From Candidatus Poribacteria bacterium (lineage in GTDB: Bacteria; Poribacteria; WGA-4E; WGA-3G): 11,044 nucleotides of DNA. The stretch covers positions 1-11,044 of the forward strand of contig RKRO01000177.1 in NCBI GenBank assembly GCA_007571355.1, given 5' to 3'. Below are positions 1-7,737 of this stretch, in pieces. The notes beneath the pieces are model-generated. The model was not told the DNA's origin and did no database searches. It worked only from the letters and a program-made list of their open reading frames with translations. The translations under genes were made by a program, and so were the position numbers. Position 1 is the stretch's first letter, and the number at the start of each line of letters is the position of its first letter.

Positions 1-2
1 TT

Positions 3-1538
3 GGAAACCATCTCATCAACGCGAAACTGCCAGATAATTCGGAGGTCTATTACGCCAAACCGCCGCTGCCCGGAATTAAGCGAGCAGCACTGAGCGAACA
101 CACGCAGCGCGCCTTTGAGAATCCCCTTGAGATGCCGCCGCTCAGCGAACTCGTCAACGGCAACGCAAAAGTGCTTATCTTGTTCGACGATAACTGCCAA
201 CCCTTTCCAGCCACAAAAAAGCCGGATATGCGGCAGATTATGATTGAGACGCTCCTAAAGATGCTCTATAACTACGGCGTGGAGAAAAAGAATATCCAAC
301 TGATGTGTGCTGTCGCGCTGCACCGTAAGATGAAAGAACACGAACTCGCCTACATGCTTGGGAAAAATATCATGGACGAGTTCTACCCGCACCAACTTCG
401 AAACTTTGATGCCGAAGATTCCAACCAGATTGTTGAAGTAGGACGTACAGAACAAGACGAAATCGTCGAGACAGATAAAGCAGCCCTCGAAGCCGATCTC
501 GTAATTTATGTGGATATGATACAAATTCCGCTCAATGGGGGACATAAGTCGGTAGCGGTAGGTCTCGGCACGTACAACTCCATCGCACCGCACCATTCTC
601 CGCACATGACAGCGGAGAATCCGCATGTGATGCAACCAGAAGGTTCACACATGCACGCCTGTATCGAGCGAATGAGTCGCCTCATTCAGAAAGAGACCCC
701 CATATTGGTTCTTGAAGCAGCGATGAACGGTGCGATTTACCCGTTCCATCTCCGCTACGTGGGGAAACCGAACCGTGACTGCAATATCGCAGAGAAGGTT
801 GTGAAAACCTTTACACCGGCAACCTTATCGCTTCTGCCCGAATCACTACGTTACGCAATCCTCAAGAGCGTCCGAACGGACTACGAACCGATACAGATCA
901 ACGCAGGCGACATCGATGCCGTTCATGCAAAAACGTTAACAGCAATGAAGGAGCAGTTGGCAATAGACATCCCGCGTCAGTTTAGTACACTGGTGTTTGG
1001 ACTCCCCGATATGAGCCCCTACGCCGTTGATGCACGTATTAACCCCGTTCTGGTCGTCAGCGACATCTTAGGTTATGTCTTCAACTGGTTCTACAACAAA
1101 CCGATCATCAAAAAGAACGGTGTTGTGATTATCTTGAACCCGACTTACGAGATCTTCCACGAAGAATACCACGTCGCCTACAAACAGTTCTACGATGAAG
1201 TCCTCGCCGAGACGACAGAACCTTTTGAAATGCAACAGAAGTTTCAGGAAAAATACGCGAAGGACAAGTATCTGATAGACTGCTACCGGAACAAATTTGC
1301 GCACCACGGCTTTCATCCGTTCACCGTCTGGTATTGGGCAACCTATCCGCTGAAATATCTATCTAAAGTCATTCTTGTGGGACCTAAGGAACCGCGGGTG
1401 GCACAACGTTTGGGCGTTGACTGGGCAAAAGATTTAGACGATGCCCTCGCAATGGCACGCGAAATCTCCGGGGAAGACGATGTCGTCGCCTTGACAATGC
1501 CACCATTCTTCTACGCAAATGTTGGAGCCTCACAATGA
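3..1538 (+). CDS. LarA-like (DUF2088, nickel-pincer lactate racemase superfamily) protein, 5' partial
   Basis: The reading frame is open from the first bases of the window, so the gene starts upstream. The ATG at 132 is internal, because the 43 codons before it (including LPDNSEVYYAKPPLPGIKRA) read like the normal LarA N-terminus. Numbering from base 3, the family's DUF2088 core shows VLILFDDNCQPFP (61-73), the ALHRK catalytic-His motif (His107), a GGHK segment with the cofactor-tethering Lys182, and His198 sixteen residues later, the spacing of the Ni-ligand His in LarA. LarA enzymes use a covalently bound nickel-pincer nucleotide for racemisation or epimerisation of 2-hydroxy acids. The position of the second catalytic His, ten residues before the Lys, reads Met. 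The visible 511 residues exceed the roughly 425 of lactate racemase, so the substrate may differ. No Lar cofactor-synthesis genes are in view. The stop overlaps the next gene by ATGA. Family call is confident, substrate unknown. Confidence 0.85.
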   Translation, partial: GNHLINAKLPDNSEVYYAKPPLPGIKRAALSEHTQRAFENPLEMPPLSELVNGNAKVLILFDDNCQPFPATKKPDMRQIMIETLLKMLYNYGVEKKNIQLMCAVALHRKMKEHELAYMLGKNIMDEFYPHQLRNFDAEDSNQIVEVGRTEQDEIVETDKAALEADLVIYVDMIQIPLNGGHKSVAVGLGTYNSIAPHHSPHMTAENPHVMQPEGSHMHACIERMSRLIQKETPILVLEAAMNGAIYPFHLRYVGKPNRDCNIAEKVVKTFTPATLSLLPESLRYAILKSVRTDYEPIQINAGDIDAVHAKTLTAMKEQLAIDIPRQFSTLVFGLPDMSPYAVDARINPVLVVSDILGYVFNWFYNKPIIKKNGVVIILNPTYEIFHEEYHVAYKQFYDEVLAETTEPFEMQQKFQEKYAKDKYLIDCYRNKFAHHGFHPFTVWYWATYPLKYLSKVILVGPKEPRVAQRLGVDWAKDLDDALAMAREISGEDDVVALTMPPFFYANVGASQ

Positions 1539-1756
1539 ACGACGAAAAAATCACGACGCTGGATATGTTTCAGTTGCTGCGGAAAGATATAAAATCTTCA
1601 GAGACACGCCTTTTGTCGGATATACATGCTTTGGAGGATCGATTACGAAAAGTGGAAGAAGCCGTCGCTGGCAAAAAAGCGGTGACAACTTTTCAGAGAA
1701 CGCTCATGGATTGGCTCTTCCAATTGCCGCCGCGGTCGGTGTCGGAGGCGCGATAA
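1535..1756 (+). CDS. Small coiled-coil protein, possibly frameshifted
   Basis: A 73-residue product whose start (ATG in ATGA) overlaps the stop of the LarA-like gene. A GGAG ribosome binding site lies at 1524-1527, 7 bases upstream. Residues 1-50 are charged and heptad-like (KDIKSSETRLLSDIHALEDR), predicting a coiled coil. Residues 50-63 (FQRTLMDWLFQ region) are amphipathic, then the frame runs out in an unconvincing tail. Such small proteins normally end in one membrane helix. Exactly such a helix is encoded immediately downstream in the -1 frame and ends at 1773. The gene may therefore have lost one base, contain a sequencing error, or frameshift during translation; a run of six A at 1673-1678 is a candidate site. 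Function unknown; the overlap suggests translational coupling to the LarA-like gene. Confidence 0.5.
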   Translation: MNDEKITTLDMFQLLRKDIKSSETRLLSDIHALEDRLRKVEEAVAGKKAVTTFQRTLMDWLFQLPPRSVSEAR

Positions 1757-1773
1757 AGGCGTTTTTCTCATAG
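1711..1773 (+). other. Hydrophobic C-terminal segment in the -1 frame of the small gene
   Basis: Read in the frame of base 1711, these codons give LALPIAAAVGVGGAIKAFFS followed by TAG. This is a classic single membrane helix ending in a Lys-containing tail. The same bases in the frame of the upstream coiled-coil gene give a Pro/Arg-rich tail with no recognisable character. The segment has no start codon or ribosome binding site of its own nearby. The ATG at 1519 in this frame lies inside the LarA-like gene and would give an atypical N-terminus. I infer that this is the true C-terminus of the upstream small protein. Confidence 0.45.
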
Positions 1774-1809
1774 TTTCAATATAGTTCCATCAAACGATGG
1801 CAATGGTAA

Positions 1810-2856
1810 ATGGGCAAACAAATGAAAGAGACAGACATTTTGATACCTACAGGCACCATCGGAAGCTACGCACCACCAAGTTGGCTGTGTGTAACACTGG
1901 AGGCAATCGGGCGCGGGGAACTCGGTGAAACCGACATCAACGAAACCCTTGATGATGCAGTCCGAACCGCCATCGCCGACCAAGAACGCGCCGGGGTGGA
2001 CATTATCACCGAAGGCGAGATGCGACGCCAGGATTTCGTGCTCGGTTTCTATGAACGGTTCACAGGATTAGAAGAGCTCCCCGCACCAAGAACGCAAGGC
2101 CCCGACGGACACGACCAGCGCGGCAAATGGCTGCCATCCGTCCCACTCACGGCACCCGATGGACTCGGTATCCTCACAGAATTTGAATTCGCAAAAAACG
2201 AAACAACGAAACCGCTTAAGGTAACATGTCCCGGTCCATTCACACTCTCCGGACGCATCCAAACCGGCGGCATCTACAAAGAACGGCTCGACATCGCTTA
2301 TGCATGTGCAAAGATTATCAATACGGAACTTAGGCAACTCGTCGCAGCAGGCGCGGAATTCATCCAGTTAGATGAACCCTCTTACGCTGTTTATCCGGAT
2401 CGTCCGCAGGAATTCGTGAAACTGTTTAATCGGACCGTTGATGGTGTATCAGCAAAAATCGGTCTACATATCTGTTTCGGGAACTACCGCGGGCGCGCTG
2501 TCGGTAAACGGTCCTATCGTCCACTGTTTCCATATATCCTTGACGCAGCGTTCGACCAACTCGCCTTAGAATTTGCAAACCGAGAGATGGCAGAGATCGG
2601 ACTCTGGAGCGAATTTCCAAGCGACAAAGAACTCGCCGCGGGGCTGATTGACGTTAAGAACTACTATGTAGAGACACCAGAGGATGTCGCTGCGCTGCTC
2701 CGAGAAGCACTCAAACACGTCTCCCCGGAGAAACTCTCGATTACACCAGACTGCGGTTTCAGCCAGACAGCGCGATGGGCAGCCGCCGCCAAACTGAAAT
2801 CAATGGTCGCTGGGGCTGAAATCATCCGCAGTGAACTCAGCGGAACCTCCTCATGA
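1810..2856 (+). CDS. Standalone MetE C-terminal-domain (cobalamin-independent methionine synthase-like) methyltransferase
   Basis: A 348-residue, single-domain TIM-barrel protein of the UROD/MetE-like superfamily. It matches only the catalytic C-terminal half of MetE, which uses zinc to activate a thiol for methyl transfer. Visible signatures are the N-terminal PTGTIGSYAPP (13-23), the GVDIITEGEMRRQDF block (62-76), VTCPGPFTLSGR (138-149), QLDEPSY (186-192), and probable zinc ligands His220 and Cys222 in HICFGNYRG, Glu254 in LEFANRE, and Cys315 in TPDCGF. The full-length MetE N-terminal folate-binding half is absent, so the methyl donor is probably not the polyglutamyl-folate used by MetE. 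Archaeal core-MetE proteins and many bacterial paralogues of unknown substrate share this form. Start at 1810 is the longest; Met5 at 1822 is an alternative, and neither has a strong ribosome binding site. The stop overlaps a 14-codon mini-ORF by ATGA. Confidence 0.85.
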   Translation: MGKQMKETDILIPTGTIGSYAPPSWLCVTLEAIGRGELGETDINETLDDAVRTAIADQERAGVDIITEGEMRRQDFVLGFYERFTGLEELPAPRTQGPDGHDQRGKWLPSVPLTAPDGLGILTEFEFAKNETTKPLKVTCPGPFTLSGRIQTGGIYKERLDIAYACAKIINTELRQLVAAGAEFIQLDEPSYAVYPDRPQEFVKLFNRTVDGVSAKIGLHICFGNYRGRAVGKRSYRPLFPYILDAAFDQLALEFANREMAEIGLWSEFPSDKELAAGLIDVKNYYVETPEDVAALLREALKHVSPEKLSITPDCGFSQTARWAAAAKLKSMVAGAEIIRSELSGTSS

Positions 2857-2893
2857 ACTTCCACAATCAAACCGCAAGGAACAGTAAAAAATC

Positions 2894-2897
<4 letters not shown>
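2853..2897 (+). other. 14-codon mini-ORF bridging two genes by ATGA overlaps
   Basis: The bases ATGA at 2853-2856 combine the stop of the methyltransferase gene with an ATG. Reading from that ATG gives MNFHNQTARNSKKS and a TGA at 2895-2897. That stop sits inside a second ATGA whose ATG (2894) is the start of the ClpX-like gene. A ribosome re-initiating at the first ATGA would thus be delivered exactly to the next start, which otherwise has only a distant AAGGA (2876-2880, 13 bases away). The peptide has no recognisable features. The arrangement may be chance. Confidence 0.3.
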
Positions 2898-4459
<1,562 letters not shown>

Positions 4460-4525
4460 GAATAGCAGGCCGCCATCGGCAGAAATAGCTGTCAACCATA
4501 AATCAGAAAGTGATAATAAAAAATT

Positions 4526-5278
4526 ATGAATGCTGAACGAAAGAAACCGCCGCGTCCAGAACCGTTAGACCTTAGAGAAGTTGGTGCCCCGATCGATGGC
4601 GAACCACAAGTGAGCAACCGGCGCCTGTTCTTCCAACTTCATGTTTTTGAGCACTGTTTGCATCCAGAGGCGTTTATTGAAGATATAGCCCGGAAAACAC
4701 TTGCCACAGTTGTCTACGACGATTTGAATAACCCTGCAGGCCTCGGTGTCCTGCTCGCCGCGGACAATCCGGCAGCCCTGATGGCTCAATCATTGGTACT
4801 GAGAGAGCGATGTGTAGGGGATCGAAGGATAAGTCACATGAAATATCGTCCAGAAATGACGATGACAGGGCGAACCTATTCAAGCGGTCGGGAGCCCGAT
4901 TTGGAAGAATGGCTTATCAACAAACCGCTTCAAAACGTTCTTAACCCCGATTTCCCATGGGCGATTTGGTATCCGTTGCGCCGAAAACCCGAATTTTATC
5001 GCCTTGACCCCAATGAACAACGAAGAATTTTAGGTGAACACGCGATGCTCGGTCGCAGCTACGCCGCCGGTGGATTCGCCAGCGACATCCGACTGGCATG
5101 CTTCGGGTTGAATACAAATGACAACGAATTCGTCATCGGGTTGGTCGGATCCGAACTCTATCCGCTATCGCGATTGATACAAGATATGCGCCAAACAGAA
5201 CAGACGACGAAATACATTGAATCCCTCGGGCCGTTCTTCGTAGGAAAAGTTCGGAAACAATTTGCAAGAGACGCGTAA
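4526..5278 (+). CDS. Chlorite dismutase / coproheme decarboxylase (HemQ/ChdC) family protein
   Basis: A 250-residue protein with the two-ferredoxin-fold layout of the chlorite dismutase superfamily, matching the usual length. The C-terminal half carries the family blocks: WAIWYPLRRKPEFY (145-158), LGEHAMLGRSYA (169-180) with probable heme-ligand His172, and the closing YIESLGPFFVGKV (230-242). Tyr149 in WYPLRR corresponds to the catalytic Tyr of coproheme decarboxylases (YPMxKRR in Gram-positive HemQ). The residue 13 positions after the His, Gln in ChdC and Arg in true chlorite dismutases, reads Ala185, so neither activity can be assumed. Chlorite detoxification looks unlikely without the Arg. 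A role in heme synthesis is possible, but no heme genes are nearby. The first 30 residues are a charged Pro-rich extension. It lies 66 bases after the ClpX-like gene, with no strong ribosome binding site at its ATG. Confidence 0.75.
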   Translation: MNAERKKPPRPEPLDLREVGAPIDGEPQVSNRRLFFQLHVFEHCLHPEAFIEDIARKTLATVVYDDLNNPAGLGVLLAADNPAALMAQSLVLRERCVGDRRISHMKYRPEMTMTGRTYSSGREPDLEEWLINKPLQNVLNPDFPWAIWYPLRRKPEFYRLDPNEQRRILGEHAMLGRSYAAGGFASDIRLACFGLNTNDNEFVIGLVGSELYPLSRLIQDMRQTEQTTKYIESLGPFFVGKVRKQFARDA

Positions 5279-5391
5279 AACAATAAAAAAACCGACGATG
5301 CCGGCAGCACGCAACAACGGCGCGTGCGAATCTTAAACGAAAATCACTAATGTCCCAATTGTCCATCTCCACGCTTGGCGGTTCATAAAAA
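5279..5391 (+). other. Intergenic gap with a 6-bp GC hairpin
   Basis: A 113-base gap separates the chlorite-dismutase-like gene from the ABC operon, the longest gap between + strand genes here. It contains a perfect inverted repeat GCACGC/GCGTGC (5307-5312 and 5322-5327, nine-base loop), not followed by a T run, so it is not a standard intrinsic terminator. The promoter of the ABC operon would be expected here, but I see no convincing -35/-10 pair at a usable distance. A 12-codon ORF (5350-5388) ends four bases before the permease start and is probably chance. Confidence 0.35.
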
Positions 5392-6117
5392 ATGAGAAAT
5401 ATTCTGGCGGTTTGCACAAAAGAACTCTACACCTATTTCGTCTCACCGATTGCTTATTTCGTCTGTTTTATCTTCATTGCGATTTCAGGATCCCTTTTCT
5501 CCGCCATACTCATTACTTTTAGCAGTCAAGGTGGGACCGGCGCAGCCGTGATGGGAACGCTCTTCGGTAATATGGCGATCATCCTGCTCTTTTTTACACC
5601 GGTCTTGACGATGAAACTCTTCGCAGAGGAGCGGAAGTCAGGGACAATTGAGCTGCTCCTCACGTCGCCGATTACAGATGGACAAGTGGTTCTCGGCAAA
5701 TTTCTCGCGAGTCTCTCACTCATGGTAATTATGCTCGGCTTGACGCTCCTGTTTCCGTTTTTGACGCAACGGTTCGGATACTTAGACATAGGTCTCCTCC
5801 TCACCGGTTACCTTGGCGTGATTCTGATTAGTTCCGCCTTTCTGGCGTTAGGTCTATTGATGTCCTCAATGTGCAAGAACCAACTCGTTGCAGCACTAAC
5901 CAGTTTCGGTATCCTCATAACATTATGGATCATCGGCGAACTTTCAGCAAGAGGCGGTTCCATCGGAAAATTTCTGAGTTATCTGTCGCTATCTGCACAC
6001 TACGGCGAATTTGCCAGCGGTGTCATCTCGCTAAAGGATGTCGTCTACTATCTCAGTTTTACATGTGTCTGCCTGTTTGCAACGTTCAAGTCCATTGAAT
6101 CATCAAAATGGAGATAG
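5392..6117 (+). CDS. ABC-2 type transporter permease (GldF/NosY-like)
   Basis: A 241-residue integral membrane protein with about six hydrophobic segments (roughly 18-42, 58-77, 102-126, 133-159, 165-185, 217-233). The key family signature is KLFAEERKSGTIELLLTSP (75-93) followed by VVLGKFLA, the cytoplasmic loop of GldF-type ABC-2 permeases thought to contact the ATPase. SAHYGEFASGVISLKDVVYY (201-220) is also typical. The protein would form the membrane channel of an ABC complex with an ATPase subunit and the GldG-like protein encoded next. In Bacteroidetes, GldF and GldG work with the ATPase GldA in gliding; in other phyla the substrate is unknown. The stop lies three bases before the next start, so the two are certainly cotranscribed. 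No ATP-binding gene precedes it, which is the usual place. Confidence 0.88.
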   Translation: MRNILAVCTKELYTYFVSPIAYFVCFIFIAISGSLFSAILITFSSQGGTGAAVMGTLFGNMAIILLFFTPVLTMKLFAEERKSGTIELLLTSPITDGQVVLGKFLASLSLMVIMLGLTLLFPFLTQRFGYLDIGLLLTGYLGVILISSAFLALGLLMSSMCKNQLVAALTSFGILITLWIIGELSARGGSIGKFLSYLSLSAHYGEFASGVISLKDVVYYLSFTCVCLFATFKSIESSKWR

Positions 6118-6120
6118 GAC

Positions 6121-7737
6121 ATGGAAACCCCGAAAAACGTTATAGGGCCACTCTTTGGGCTTCTTACGTTGATTTTCAGTTTTATCGCGATTGCCAGTGG
6201 GATTTTCCGCGCATGGCCTGTCTTTTGGACCTGCCTGCTCCTCGCCCTCGCTTCACTCACTGTTTTCGCCCGGCTACGATTTGCTGATTTTGTAAATTTC
6301 TTTCTCAGTCGCCAAGCGCGCTACGGGGCGAACGTCGCACTGAGTATCGTCGGCGTTATCGGCATCGCAGTTTTCGCCAATGCCATTATCACGCACCGTT
6401 TTGATAAAAGAGCAGATTTAACGACACTGCGGCTTTATACCCTTTCAGAACAGACCCAAACTGTTCTCGAAAACCTCAAATTGGAAATTCAGGTAACAGC
6501 GTTCTTCAGTAATAACCACTCACAATTCGCACAATTGGCAACGCGTGCCAAAGATATTTTAGAATTGTATCAGCGCGAAACCCAATTTTTGACTGTCTCA
6601 TTTAAAGACCCATTCGTTGACCTCCAACTTAAAGAAAAATACCAAGTGGAATATGATGGAACGATTATCTTTGAAAGTAAAGAGCGGCAAGAAAAGGTAA
6701 CCACCGTTGATGAGCAAAAATTCACAAGTGCAATCCTTAAACTGATCCGCAATGAAACGAAAAAAATCTATTTCCTCGGCGGGCACGGGGAACACCGACT
6801 TGATGATCCCAATAACAATGGATACAGTGAGGTGAAAGCAGAACTGGAAAACCAGAATTACGCCGCATTCCCACTCTCGCTTTTGACGAAAACCGATATA
6901 CCGACAGACTGTGAGGTACTTGTTATTGCGGGTCCAAAAACCGCTTTAGTGCGGAACGAACTTGATACCATAGAAAAATATCTAACGCGTAGCGGAAAAC
7001 TACTCCTACTCCTCAATCCATCCGTAACTTCCGCAGAAGATGTAAATAGCGGATTCGTTCGGCTTATGAAGCAATGGGGAATCGCTATAGGAAATGATCT
7101 TGTTATTGACAAAGGACAGTTCGCACCCATATTCGGCGGACCTATAGCACCGGTACCCGGGCTCGAATTACACCAGATTACACGCACTGTGGGAGGACCC
7201 GTGGTGTTTCCTTTTGTTCGTTCCGTTACGCCTATAGCCGACAGGGCCGCCAGTCTCAATGTGAAATCTCTCTTCAAGACCGTCGGTGGAACCGGGAATA
7301 GTTGGGGGGAAACGCAGCGGGAAACTGACGGGCTCTTTAGCGAAGATTTTACCGATTTTACCTATACCGCCGGTGTAGATACGCCACCTCCGGTGTCTGT
7401 TGCTGTCGCAGTTGAACACAAAAAGGACACTGCAAGCAACGAAGAACCGACACGCGACCCAACCCGAATTGTCGTTTTCGGAGATTCAGATTTCGCAGCG
7501 AACACCATTTTCCGAGGACCGAGCCGAGACCTCTTTCTATCCGCAATTAATTGGCTCACATTGGAAGAAGACCTCGTCGCAATCCGTCCAGTCGATTTAC
7601 GTCAGCAAGCCCTGCGCGAAATGACCATCCAAGATATGCGCGTCGTACAAATAACCGCTGTCTTTTTTATTCCGCTCGTCGTGTTTATCGCCGGGGTAAC
7701 CGTTTGGTGGCAGCGCCGAAAAGGAGGAAACGCGTGA
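6121..7737 (+). CDS. GldG-like ABC transporter auxiliary membrane protein
   Basis: A 538-residue protein with three N-terminal membrane helices (about 8-29, 33-52, 71-92), a large extracytoplasmic part, and a C-terminal helix (511-529) followed by a basic tail QRRKGGNA. The soluble part shows the GldG/ABC_transp_aux pattern: LYTLSEQT (105-112), VTAFFS (125-130), a thioredoxin/GATase-like stretch with IYFLGGHGEHR (216-226), ILVIAGP-like strand (266-272), and near the end VVFGDSDFAAN (451-461) and SAINWL (474-479). It probably partners the upstream permease as the periplasmic component of the ABC complex. GGAG at 6110-6113, inside the end of the permease gene, is a well placed ribosome binding site. 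Its TGA overlaps the GTG start of the DUF4340 gene (GTGA), giving tight coupling. Substrate unknown. Confidence 0.87.
   Translation: METPKNVIGPLFGLLTLIFSFIAIASGIFRAWPVFWTCLLLALASLTVFARLRFADFVNFFLSRQARYGANVALSIVGVIGIAVFANAIITHRFDKRADLTTLRLYTLSEQTQTVLENLKLEIQVTAFFSNNHSQFAQLATRAKDILELYQRETQFLTVSFKDPFVDLQLKEKYQVEYDGTIIFESKERQEKVTTVDEQKFTSAILKLIRNETKKIYFLGGHGEHRLDDPNNNGYSEVKAELENQNYAAFPLSLLTKTDIPTDCEVLVIAGPKTALVRNELDTIEKYLTRSGKLLLLLNPSVTSAEDVNSGFVRLMKQWGIAIGNDLVIDKGQFAPIFGGPIAPVPGLELHQITRTVGGPVVFPFVRSVTPIADRAASLNVKSLFKTVGGTGNSWGETQRETDGLFSEDFTDFTYTAGVDTPPPVSVAVAVEHKKDTASNEEPTRDPTRIVVFGDSDFAANTIFRGPSRDLFLSAINWLTLEEDLVAIRPVDLRQQALREMTIQDMRVVQITAVFFIPLVVFIAGVTVWWQRRKGGNA
7721..7727 (+). promoter_or_regulatory. 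Strong Shine-Dalgarno AAGGAGG deciding a GTG start
   Basis: AAGGAGG ends six bases before GTG at 7734. It is the best ribosome binding site in the window and supports that GTG as the start of the DUF4340 gene. The longer in-frame ORF beginning at 7551 would overlap the GldG-like gene by almost 190 bases with an arginine-rich out-of-frame N-terminus, while the GTG start gives an immediate membrane anchor. Confidence 0.85.

Noticed and set aside
255..635. Minus-strand open frame opposite the LarA-like gene
   Set aside because: It is antisense to a strongly conserved coding region and shows no family features. The same holds for the other long antisense frames, such as 3545-3931, 6858-7277 and 10015-10416.
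1519..1773. 84-residue frame starting inside the LarA-like gene
   Set aside because: Its first two thirds are an out-of-frame shadow of the coiled-coil gene; only the hydrophobic end is meaningful and is recorded separately.
1787..1800. Hairpin CCATC-AAAC-GATGG upstream of the MetE-like gene as a terminator or regulator
   Set aside because: Only five base pairs and no T run after it; likely chance.
4526..5278. Naming the gene as a true chlorite dismutase
   Set aside because: The distal Arg expected for chlorite breakdown is not seen, so only a family-level call is justified.
5350..5388. 12-codon leader ORF before the ABC permease
   Set aside because: No ribosome binding site, no recognisable peptide, and such short frames are expected by chance.
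7551..7733. N-terminal extension of the DUF4340 reading frame
   Set aside because: It overlaps the GldG-like gene out of frame, is arginine-rich and low in plausibility, whereas GTG 7734 has a perfect AAGGAGG and starts directly at the membrane anchor.
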